Source: Kappaphycus alvarezii
Taxonomy: Eukaryota; Rhodophyta; Florideophyceae; Gigartinales; Solieriaceae
NCBI GenBank assembly: GCA_002205965.3
Contig: NADL03000534.1
Span: 1,240,001 to 1,304,000 of the forward strand
DNA: 64,000 nt
Direction: 5' to 3'
Every line of letters starts with the position of its first letter. The stretch's first letter is position 1. The position numbers and the translations under genes were made by a program. Below are positions 55,425-64,000 of this stretch, one piece after another. The notes under the pieces were generated by a model, which did not search any database, was not told where the DNA came from, and saw only the letters and a program-made list of their open reading frames with translations.

Positions 55425-57235
55425 ATGTCACGCTACGAGCGCGACGACCGCTCCCCGCCGCGTCGTAGCGGCGGTTACGGAGCCTACGAGGACGACCGTC
55501 AACGCGACCGTTCTCGCGACCGTTCTCGTGATCGTTCTCGCGATCGTTCTCGTCGTCCCGATCCCTCCGCTACGAAAGCCATCGTCCTATCCCATCATTC
55601 CGGCCAGTGCTGCCTACGAAACATACCGTCCACCGTCTCTACACGGACCAAGTGCCAGTTCTGCTGCTGGTGCTGGTGCTGCCTCGGCCTATGACACATA
55701 CCGCCCTTCTGCACCCCGTAACACTAGTGCCTACGACACATACCGTCCGCCTCCGCCACCTCGGGCAAGTGCCTACGATACCTATCGTCCTGCCGGTGCT
55801 AGTAGGGGAGTGCTTATGACACTTACCGCCCGACTGGTGGTGCACCGATGAGGGCAAGTGCATATGATACCTACGTCCTATGGGAGGAGATCAGCGTCGA
55901 GTTGATCAAGGCTATGCACCTGGTCCGTATGATACCTATCGTCCGTCGCAGGATCGTGGGGGGCCTATGAGAAGGACGCAGAATGATTATGCTGCATACG
56001 ACACCTATCGTCCTCCGGCAAATCCGAATAGAGAGTATCGAGAGAAGATGAGGGATTATACTGGAGTGTCCACAGAAAAGTCCAGGTCGAGGGGAAGGGC
56101 TAGGGATAGGGACCTCCGTGGGAAGGAGAAGGATTACGAGGAGGAATCTGATCAAGACACTGAGGATGACACAGATGACGAGGAGGACAGGCGGGCGCAC
56201 GCAAGGCAAAGGCGAAAGCCAAGGCAAGGGCAAAGGCAAGGGCTGCAAAGAAGAAGAAATCAAAGAGTAAGAAGAAGAAAAGGGACGAATCATCTCGGAG
56301 GAAAGCGAAGAGGAGTCTGAGGAGGAATCGGATGAGACTGAAGAGAGTGAGGAAGACTCTGACGACGACAGGAAAAAGTCGAAGAAGAAAAAGTCGAAAA
56401 AGTCTGCCAAAGCTACCAAGAAGAAGAAGGCCCTCAAGTCAAAGAAGAAAAAGAAGCACGACTCTGACGACGAAACGGAGGAGGAATCTGAGGAAGAGAC
56501 AGAGGAAGACGACGATGACGGGGATAGCGCAGATGAGACCGCAGACATTACGTCCAAGGCAATTGTTCCTGTAGACCCGGCAGCGTTGGGAGCCAATGTC
56601 TTTGGTACGGATCCAAACACGTTTCCGGATCTCATGGGAGGTCCTGATTTAGGTGCTGCCGGAGCTGTCGTCACTGCCGCAGATTTCGCAAACATGCCTG
56701 GTGAAGTTCCAGACAATCGCCAACCTTCTGCAACACTGGCTGGTCGTTTTCCCCAGCTAGGTTCGGCGGTGTCCACACCCATTGGCCCTGGTGTGATGAC
56801 CGCCCAAGGGATTATGCCTGGTGGAATGGGTGGTGCTGGGATGCCGGGAATGATGAACATGCAGGGAGGAATAAACCCAGGTATGAATATGAACATGCAG
56901 CCGGGAATGATGCAGCCTGGGATGGGAATGGGCGCGCAAGCTGGGATGGGTGCGATGGGGGCATGGGAATGCAAGGCATGGGTATGCAACAAGGCATGGG
57001 AATGCAACAGGGAATGGGCATGCAACAAGGAATGGGCCCTCAGGGTGCAGCGATGATGCAACCCGGCATGCCAGCCCAACCGGGTATGCAAACTCAAGGA
57101 ATGGGCATGATGCAAGGACCAGGCATGCAAAACGCTTCCGAGGTGCCAAATGTTGTGAGTGGCAACGACGGTCAAACTGACCTGATGACACCATTTGCGG
57201 GTATGAATCTTGGGGACAATCAAACCGCATTCTAG
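55425..57235 (+). CDS. novel low-complexity protein with eight YDTYRP repeats, charged and Met/Gly/Gln-rich domains
   Basis: Starts MSRYERDDRSPPRRSGGYGA, then tandem DRSR units (55495-55560). Eight copies of the motif YDTYRP, usually preceded by Ala, occur between 55608 and 56020. One is YETYRP and one is broken by a missing base. Then comes a Lys/Arg/Glu/Asp-rich region (about 56040-56540) with KKKKSKK and EEESEEETEE blocks. A neutral segment follows (AIVPVDPAALGANVFGTDPN), then MGMQQG-type repeats (56800-57130), ending MTPFAGMNLGDNQTAF. Frame changes occur near 55570, 55810, 55870, 56310 and 56955, some in G-runs. RS-like and prion-like composition suggests an RNA-associated or condensate-forming protein. 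No folded domain is recognised. Confidence 0.6.
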
Positions 57236-57453
57236 TCGCGCCGGTGCAGCTCCGCTTCACAGCAAGAAGTAAATTGTGACAGAGACATTTTGGACAGATC
57301 ACAAATTTTAACTTGACAGCCAAAGGATGGTCGGATATGAGAGAAATAAAGCCGTAAACATGCTTTCCGCTATTTGGCAACCTATTTTTTTAAATCTAGC
57401 ACGAGTTGCAAGCAAGGTAGCAGGAAAAGAGACGAAAACAATCCCAAAAAGTA
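57236..57453. other. short convergent gap
   Basis: About 220 bp separate the 3' ends of the YDTYRP-repeat gene (+) and the ArfGAP gene (-). Polyadenylation signals of both must lie here; I do not see a clear hairpin or motif. Confidence 0.4.
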
Positions 57454-59337
57454 CTAGGTTGTCAGCGGTTCAAGACGACAGCGGTGGCTCCGGTGGGGAC
57501 CAGGTGGAGGTCCAGCTGGCATGCCTACTGGCGGTGGAGGTGGTGGTTGAGCATGGGCACCGGCTGCCGCAGGCTGTCCTCCGTGGTGGTTCAAGTTTAG
57601 GCCCTGCATCCCATTGACTAACCCTTGTACCGGTTGCGCGAAGGGGAAACTGCAGGAGCACCAGGTCCAGCCATGCCCATCATCCCGAGCGGCATAACCG
57701 GAGGCATGCCCGGTGACATACCCGGTGGCATACCCGGTGGCACTCCTTGTTGCGGCATACCCGGCGGCATTCCTGGCATTCCCATGCCTCCCATGAAATT
57801 CGGCATCATCGGCATGAAGCCACCACCCGGCAAAGGCATCATTCCACCGTAAATTGACATTGGCGGAGGTATCATGGGTACCTGGGTTGCATACGCTTGC
57901 TGCATGGCCGAAGCCATCGGCCCACTCGCTGGCATCCCATTGTTTGGCGCCGGTGGGACCACTTTGAGAATTTGTCTCCTTTGACTCCCCCATCCATCCG
58001 ACATCAAATCAAACTCTCCGTTGGAGCCTGGCCGGATGCACTCCCAACTTCGTCCGCGACGTCAACAGTGACAACAGAATCCTATCCCTCTCCGCACGCT
58101 TCCCAGACTTCTTGCCGTGCCTTTTCGATTTCTTCACATCGATCCCGTAATCATCATCAGCCTCCTCTTCCTCCTCATAGTCCTCGTCTTCTTCCTCTTC
58201 CTCCTCCTCGACATCGACCCTTCGCTTTGACTTGCTTGACTTTTTAGATTTTTCGAGCCTCTCTTTTTCTCTCCCCTGTATGGCTCCTCTTCCTCATCAG
58301 CCTCCTCCTCCTCACTGTAGTCATTCTCATTCTCAAACTCTTCATCCAAATTCTTCTTTCGCCTCCCTTACTTTCGACTTCGACGATTTCCCCTTCCTCT
58401 CCACCCTGCCCACCTCCCCATCGCCATCTCCATACTCATACAAGTCTCCTCATTCTCTGACCTCCTCGCTCGCGACGACGGAGCGCGCCTCATACCGAAA
58501 TCTCTCTCTTCACTATTAAAAGACCATAATCCTCGTACGGCATTCCAACCTCCTGATACCTCCCGCGAGTATTCCGGGAAACCTCGTATACTGCGTAACT
58601 TGCGTAGGTTGCGGGGGATGAAACCTATCGGACCCAGACACAGGGCGATACCGATCCGGATACGCCGGAGCCGGTGGCGGAGCGCGACTATAATAATCAT
58701 CCCTCGGCCTGACCTGCTGCATTTGCAAACTTTGATTCGTTGCGGGGGCGGAATCCTCTCCGCGGGAGTTTCATAGCGCGAACTCCAGTACCCTCTCGGA
58801 CGCTCTTGGGCCTGAAGCGGTGGTCGCGGAACAAATGATGCTCCCTCCTGTAACCGGCCCTGGTGCGGCCGTCGGACACGCGATCATCATAGTAACGCGT
58901 CTCCGTCCTGTTATAAGCGACGGGTGGTGCTTGCCGTGCGGTGTGTGGAGGTTTCTGTCGCTTAAACGAGCCTCATATTTGAGCCAGATAAACTCACGGA
59001 GTGAATCCTTGACGCGTCGATCAGGCTCCGGGACCTGACGGGGATCCCAAGTGGCGAGGAATTTGCCGTTTGCGGTGTCATTTCCGACGGCTCCATGCGA
59101 CGGACGTCTTGGAATGTAAGATCGCCGGCGTAGATGTCCTTGATTTGGCGGTTTGAAAGTGAGCGATGAACCTCGGCGCATAATTGACATATAAAGGTGC
59201 CTATGGTGATGTTGATAAACTCGGGGCGAGGATGTCCGCAATCGGCACAAAAAATTGTTGCCCTCTGTACGGGCTTGGACATCACGAATTGCTTGCACGG
59301 CATCTTGGGCTTCGGAAGGGATGTAGCGAGACGCCAT
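57454..59337 (-). CDS. ArfGAP-domain protein with Gly/Met/Pro-rich tail (frameshifted)
   Basis: Starts MASRYIPSEAQDAVQAIRDV at 59337. The zinc finger reads CADCGHPRPEFINITIGTFI then CQLCAEVHRSLSNRQIKDI, giving the ArfGAP Cys-x2-Cys-x16-Cys-x2-Cys spacing. It is followed by NDTANGKFLATWDPRQVPEP and SLREFIWLKYEARL, the second half of the domain, in the first frame again. The catalytic Arg expected a few residues after the last Cys is present in VHRSL. Downstream are Arg/Tyr-rich, Glu-rich and Gly/Met/Pro-rich stretches (GMPPGMPQQGVPPGMPPGM) ending at 57454. ArfGAPs trigger GTP hydrolysis on Arf in vesicle traffic. The zinc finger sits in a frame different from its flanks, so two single-base shifts surround it, and more occur in the tail. 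Confidence 0.8.
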
Positions 59338-60319
59338 GTAAATGGATGGACAGGGTTTACTGAAGATAGAGGAGAGCGGTCAGTGTGATCGATGCGGAAC
59401 GACACGATGAGAATGAGAATGGGGTTGAGGGATGTGAGAAGGAATGAGGCTGAAGGGAAAGACAAGCAACAAGAGTTGGTGAGAGTGTGTGAAGGAGATG
59501 AGCGGCAAAAAGGGGATGTACAGGGGCTTTTCAGTCTAGCAAAGCAAAGGCGGGGTGGGCGAAAGCGCGTGCGCGAGCGCGAGCGCGTTTGGACCCGACG
59601 GAGGGGGAGGGAGGCGAGAGTAGTGTGAGGCCGAGAAGCAACGGAGTGGCGGGTGTATTATACGGGATTATAGGTGGAGAGAAAGTGGGTGTGGAAGGGG
59701 CACTGTCTTTCATGCGGTTGATTATAAGGTTTACGGCGCTGTTCATAGCAGCGAAGCGAGGTCGGTGGATGGACGATTCAAGATGGCTCCAGCTGACCAA
59801 TGAATAACGGGTGCTTTTGCCAAGGTGAATTTAAGGCATGTCTTATTTGCCAAAGAATTTGTAATGCTTCCCTGAATCGCCCTTACAAGTGTTAATTTTC
59901 ATTGGATGATTCCGTGTTGATGTCAACCTAAACTCCTTACACAGAAACACTTTATTGAAAATGTTTTTGCCAACACTCCGAGATACACTCTTGAAATGCA
60001 ATAAATGCAACTGAATGCTTCCAAGCGCCAACAGAATAAAAACAAGTGGACACGTGGACTTGATATTACTGTACTGTATCCGTTAGCCGTTGTATTATTT
60101 CTACTTTTCTACAGTACTGTAACGTGCGTGGATATTGCTTCATTTTGCCCCATGATCATGGTTGCCAGCAAGTCCCAACCAACTGCTACTGTACTCAACA
60201 ACATACTGTACCGCACAGTAATTACCGCCCCCCCCCGTCCAAAACCCGTGGTCCAAAGTTGCCATTGCAACTCAGAGGTACAGTACAGTACAGTACAGTA
60301 CAGTATCACCTGAAACTTA
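59338..60319. other. intergenic with GTAC repeats, no gene seen
   Basis: The first 250 bases hold the ArfGAP promoter side, with an alternating CG-rich run GCGCGTGCGCGAGCGCGAGC near 59567. The GTAC motif occurs near 60063-60078 and 60110-60121 and as a long run at 60278-60305. Confidence 0.5.
60278..60305. repeat. five-unit GTACA tandem run
   Basis: GTACA repeated five times followed by GTA. A mirrored AGTACTGTAC lies 30 bases downstream at 60332-60341. Located at the 3' end of the PrimPol gene. Confidence 0.9.
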
Positions 60320-61829
60320 TCATTCATGTAAAGTACTGTACGCACAAATCAATTCAATGACTGCTTGCAACGGAGAAAGGGTCAGAAGACTCAGCTGATC
60401 CATCATCATGTTCAAGTCCTGATCACAAATGCCGCCGTCCATAGCAGAGGAGGAACCATGAGCCAACTGCGCCATCCATCCGTTGTCATCCAGCTGCTCC
60501 ATCATTTCTTGTAAACATTCGTCGTCAGGCCTCGTCAATGTACCCCTCCGTTGCAGCCCAAGCACCTCACCTGGTATTGTCCATGCCTCGGATCGATACC
60601 CTCTGCAATCCGGGTCGAAGCACCTCTGATGCATTTCCCCTCTTACCAAGTCAGCCACTAGAATCACGTTGTTCGACTTGTGATGTCTGCCCACATTTCC
60701 GCAGTACTTGTACCCCCTTTAATCGCATACATCACCAACCCGGCCCGCCAACCATCGTCACGCCGTGAATTCCACCGCCATGTTTCTCAATTAACGAATA
60801 CACATACCGTCCAGCCTTGGAAAATCTGACTTTCGTTCCCTTTTCCACCCTTTACACTCACCATTTCCCATGGGAACATTTCCTACCCCCCGCCTATCAT
60901 CGGCCCGCAACAAGTTCACTCCCCCCCTCTTCCAATCCCTATCACCTCCACATCCACCCCAACACAACAAACAAGCGACCTCATGAATACTCCCGCGATA
61001 CACACACCCTGTCCACCATCTTGTCCGTCTGTCCCACCACCTTCAACCTCTCCTTCTTACCAAACTTGCAACTCCCACCAACCGAAAACATCGATTCTTT
61101 GTAAACCCCCATGTCTACAAAGCCACCTTTTCCCCGCCCTTATCTACCATCATCCCCTCATCCCTACCCACCACTTTCTCCACCACCTCCGCACAAACTC
61201 CCCAACTTGCACGTTATCCTTAAACGCCACTCGTTCCAACACCAAGTGCCTCGAAAACTTCCTCGCGCTCGTCGAATCCAACTCCACAACCCCACCCCCG
61301 TCCACCCCCCGCTTCCCCACTCCTCTTCCCAACACCGCCTCACATCCCCACATCAACATCTCCACCATACCTTCCACATCTCTCCCTTCATTCCCCTTCC
61401 ATTCAAACTCCAAATCAAAATAAACCTTACAAGCAACCGTTCCCGAATCACCTCATAAAAATGCATCTCCCTTCCACGTCGAATCCATCGTGCATACACA
61501 CGCCAAAATCCCTCATATGACGCACCAACATACCGTCGACGCCCTTGTCCATCCTTTTCAAACGACCATACGCGCAGTTGAAGACCCGGATGCGCATCAC
61601 AAAAGTCAAATGCCCTTGTTGTACTGCAAACACCCGAAATGTTTTGCATGGATCTTTGCGTGATGCCGAAAGGGCCGCCGAACGACCGTGACGCGCCTTG
61701 AGTAGCGGCGCACGGAATGTGGTCGCGGAGTAAAAGTTTTTGGGGGGTATCGTCGTGGCATTTCTTCTGATGCATTACTTGCCACAAATGGAGACCTTGT
61801 GGTGTCAGGCCCGGTATTTCTATTATCAC
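60320..61829 (-). CDS. PRIMPOL: PrimPol, primase-polymerase (frameshifted)
   Basis: On the minus strand the family's landmarks appear in order. RYVGASYEGFWRVYARWI and HFYEVI come first, then YFDLEFEW with the Asp-x-Glu metal-binding motif I (about 61400). SARKFSRHLVLERVAFKDN follows, with the Ser-x-His motif II and the VGEFV continuation. Near 61085 FVDMGVYKESMF gives motif III Asp, with KFGKKERLKVV. Finally HKSNNVILVADL and RCFDPDCRGYRSE at 60640-60690 form the UL52-type zinc finger. PrimPol reprimes DNA synthesis past lesions in nucleus and organelles. Frame changes fall near 61420 (a GGAACGG stretch), 61110 and 60800. The 5' end is probably at or just below 61829. It is divergent from PTAR1 with about 157 bp between starts. 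Confidence 0.88.
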
Positions 61830-61986
61830 GGACGGTTGGCTACCTGGCTGATAGGATTACTTGTAATTTGTAATTGGGTCAATATGGCGGGAAATTTCAT
61901 CACAAAGAAGTAATTGGCACCTACTGGTGCCAGCAATCCGGATCTTGTCCATTCCGATCCTCGATCACAACCGATTCACTGCATAA
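61830..61986. promoter_or_regulatory. short shared promoter between PrimPol and PTAR1
   Basis: Only about 157 bp separate the divergent start codons, so the two genes probably share a bidirectional promoter. No motif can be named with confidence. Confidence 0.4.
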
Positions 61987-62897
61987 ATGTCCCCCTACTC
62001 CCACATCCAGCTCATCCCCGGCTATATCGACGCCATCATCCCTCTCCTCCGTCCCCCGCAACTCCTCACCCTCAAAGAAGTCGGAATCTTCCACGTCCCC
62101 CTCCCCCCTCCAGCAACCCAACACACAACCACTGCAATACGCCTCGAAGAAGACAATCTTGGTCTCGCCTCATGGTCCCTCACTCCATTATACGTCGAGG
62201 CCAAACTCCGCCTACTCGCACACAAATCCGACCTACCGGCAGCCTCCGCACTCCTTCTCGCCAGCCCCGATTACACAACCGCCTGGAACATTCGTAAGCA
62301 ACACCTCACACCCCACCGTCTCCAAGAGGAGCTCCACTTTTCAAAACTCACTCTTTTGCGCAGTCCCAAGAGCGCCGAGGCATGGACCCATCGCGCATGG
62401 GTCCTCTCCAATTCGGCTGCACTCCGCATCAAGCCCAAGCCGAAATGCAATTGGCCTGGATCGCCGTTGCGAGAGTGAAGAGTAATTACTATGCGGGCAG
62501 GCATCGCTTGCGAGTGTTGAGTCATTTGTCTCGTCATTCTGCGCAACTGGAGTTGACAAAGAGCCGCAAGTGGCTACATTCGCATTTCGGCGATTCGTCC
62601 GCCTGGTGGTATCATCGCCGGCTAATTTTGACACTGCTTCACTCTTTGCATCCCGATGAGATCGAACATGAACGTTCGTTGCGGCAAAGATGCATGCATT
62701 GTATCATCGTCGAGTCAATGTGTGCGTGTCCATCAACAATGGCTTTCATCGCAACCCAGTTGAGCCCCGCAATCCGTGAATGCCTCCGCAGACGATGTCC
62801 CATAACAACAGTAAGGAGAAGAGAGGTCCCGTTTATTCATCTTCTTCGACTTTATACACAGGCAATACAGACATCAGCAACGGGATTCGTCCGTTGA
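61987..62897 (+). CDS. PTAR1: protein prenyltransferase alpha-subunit repeat protein (PTAR1-like), one frameshift
   Basis: Begins MSPYSHIQLIPGYIDAIIPL and carries prenyltransferase alpha-type helical repeats: DYTTAWNIRKQHL, LLRSPKSAEAWTHRAWVLSN, then in the next frame SNYYAGRHRLRVLSHLS and FGDSSAWWYHRRLILTLL. The W-x-x-R and HR-x-W-V-L signatures and the N-terminal extension match PTAR1, the partner of RABGGTB in prenylating the Golgi SNARE Ykt6. The frame shifts once near 62440. The stop at 62897 lies 65 nt inside the 3' end of the lycopene cyclase gene on the other strand. A fourth or fifth repeat is not clearly visible, so the C-terminus may be shortened by another indel. Confidence 0.82.
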
Positions 62898-64000
62898 CAA
62901 TCGCTTCCAATACAATTGATGTCCGCACCCGGTTTGTTGTCCGCGCAAATACTCCCAATCCAAAAGTAAATCTCTCCAGGGCTTTAGAAGCCGAAACGAT
63001 AAGAACCCAGCCCATTCCTCCTTGGGCAGTTTAAAGAAGGCTCCGAAAAAGTCACGAGTGTTTGCAATCGATCTTGCGCAAGTACTCACCCCCAAAGTTG
63101 AAAAAGTCGCGTTGTCGTATCCGCCCAACGTTCCATATCCGATCCCATATCCTATGCGCCATTGCATCTGTGTTCCCTCACGCTTTAGCTCTGTGGATAT
63201 AACAGACGCGCCTTGGCAGCGAGTTCCAACGCACGGGCAATCATATACCCAGTCGCTGGGTGCACTAATGCGGCCGCCCCTCCAAATGCCACAACACGTT
63301 GCCTCAACACAGGCATTTCGCCTCCCATTGGGATAAGGCAGAATTCCTCATCTATCACCTTTTCGACCTCAATGTTATAATACGCTAATCTCCTGTACAA
63401 ACGCTGCTTCAACTCGTCAAAATCCATCGCCGGGGATGCCACCAACGACGTCTCCTCGAAGAACATGTGCCGTCCCTTCCCATGATCCAACGGCATGACA
63501 TAAATAAAAGTCGGTTTTGAATTACTCACATCCCGTTCCTCACGACTCCCCTGCATATGTCATCCGAAAGTCCATCAACAGCATTTCGTCTGCATCAAAC
63601 ACGGTGCCCTTCTCTTTGACCACACATTCAATGCCATAGGCGGCCTGAAACCCCGGCGTCTTACCCTCATTAAACTTGACAAACTTCAAACTATGCCCCG
63701 TACAATCCACTACCACCCTCGCAGCCACAACGCTATTCCCCCCATCCTCCCCATCCACATCCAACGAAACATACGTCTGTTCCGCACTGGTGGTCACATC
63801 CACCTCACTAGCCACTGCCTTAATCACGGTCACCTTCCCCGATTGCTCACAACGATCCAAAACCGCTTCTTCAACGCCACGCGATCCAACCTCGCATACG
63901 GTCGATCCAAGCTCAACTTGGAGCCATCCGCGGAAACAAAAGCGGCCGTACGATTCCACTGATGCGAGGTACAATCCGCCAATCCAAGAGGCTCCAATTC
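62833..64000 (-). CDS. lycopene cyclase, plant/algal type, N-terminus outside the window (frameshifted)
   Basis: The minus strand enters at the window edge with ELEPLGLADC, then LSLDRPYARLDRVALKKRF, the conserved RPYxRVxR block. After a frameshift come VVDCTGH, TPGFQAAYGIECVV, EMLLMDFRMTY, then PTFIYVMPL, MFFEETSLVASPAMDF, EEFCLIPMGGEMPVLRQRVV and AFGGAAALVHPATGYMIARA. The end reads DFFGAFFKLPKEEWAGFLSF and FTFGLGVFARTTNRVR, stopping at 62833. These motifs define lycopene beta/epsilon cyclases, plastid enzymes closing the rings of lycopene. The LDRPYARLDR block leans towards the beta type, but a beta/epsilon decision needs alignment. The FAD-binding N-terminus and transit peptide lie beyond 64000. 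Four frame changes are needed (near 63890, 63545, 63190 and 62990). Confidence 0.88.

Noticed and set aside
55027-55431. 134-codon minus ORF upstream of SF3B4
   Set aside because: Gly-rich first part is the complement of the pyrimidine-rich leader of the YDTYRP gene; no homology recognised.
55871-57223. 450-codon minus-strand ORF, one of the longest frames in the window
   Set aside because: It is Ser/Phe/Ile/Pro-rich and lies exactly opposite the Lys/Glu- and Met/Gly-rich YDTYRP gene. Its long Ser runs are the complement of GAA/GAG/GAT-rich codons.
56757-57380. 207-codon minus ORF rich in Cys, His and Pro
   Set aside because: Complement of the MGMQQG repeats; periodic composition follows the plus-strand repeat.
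1-64000. tRNA, rRNA or CRISPR features
   Set aside because: No cloverleaf with a T-loop consensus, no rRNA sequence and no regularly spaced repeats with unique spacers were seen by eye; a tRNAscan-SE run would settle tRNAs.

Overview
This window is nuclear DNA from a eukaryote that is probably photosynthetic. The clues are a plant-type lycopene cyclase at the right edge and a small DUF6737-type membrane protein otherwise known from cyanobacteria and plastid-bearing eukaryotes. Core eukaryotic genes are also present: seipin, NOG2-type GTPase, SF3B4, ArfGAP, PrimPol and PTAR1. The one intron I could define by frame is 49 nt long. An alga fits best and a red alga is plausible, but the sequence does not fix the lineage.

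Layout. From 1 to about 5.4 kb lie decayed transposons: a PIF/Harbinger transposase remnant and a Ty1/copia polyprotein remnant, both on the minus strand. A small gene island at 6.1-7.2 kb holds the DUF6737 gene facing a bZIP factor. From 7 to 45 kb the DNA is AT-rich and dominated by mobile elements. It contains a second Harbinger remnant (about 10.8-11.5 kb), a heavily decayed Ty3/gypsy cluster on the plus strand (about 13.9-20.5 kb, with two reverse transcriptase remnants), an unidentified group of ORFs (23.3-25.9 kb), and one structurally complete Ty3/gypsy element on the minus strand (26.5-33.6 kb) with two LTRs. That element carries an extra ORF downstream of integrase, made of two diverged copies of one domain joined by a Gly/Pro/Arg/Ser-rich linker. 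A Tc3-like DNA transposon with TA target duplication and about 200-bp inverted repeats lies at 46.0-47.6 kb, just upstream of a probable SAP-domain gene.

From 48 kb to the end the DNA is gene-dense with mostly alternating strands: hypothetical (+), seipin (+), small hypothetical (-), NOG2 (+), SF3B4 (-), a YDTYRP-repeat protein (+), ArfGAP (-), PrimPol (-), PTAR1 (+) and lycopene cyclase (-, cut by the window edge). Neighbours are divergent or convergent with short gaps. They belong to unrelated housekeeping functions: lipid droplets, ribosome assembly, splicing, vesicle traffic, DNA damage tolerance, prenylation and carotenoids. There is no operon logic.

Two window-wide features matter. Almost every recognisable host gene is broken by one to six single-base frameshifts, several in homopolymers, while motifs on both sides stay conserved; this looks more like uncorrected long-read indels than real decay. 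A palindromic repeat built from GTAC/AGTAC units recurs in intergenic DNA throughout. I saw no tRNA, rRNA or CRISPR array.
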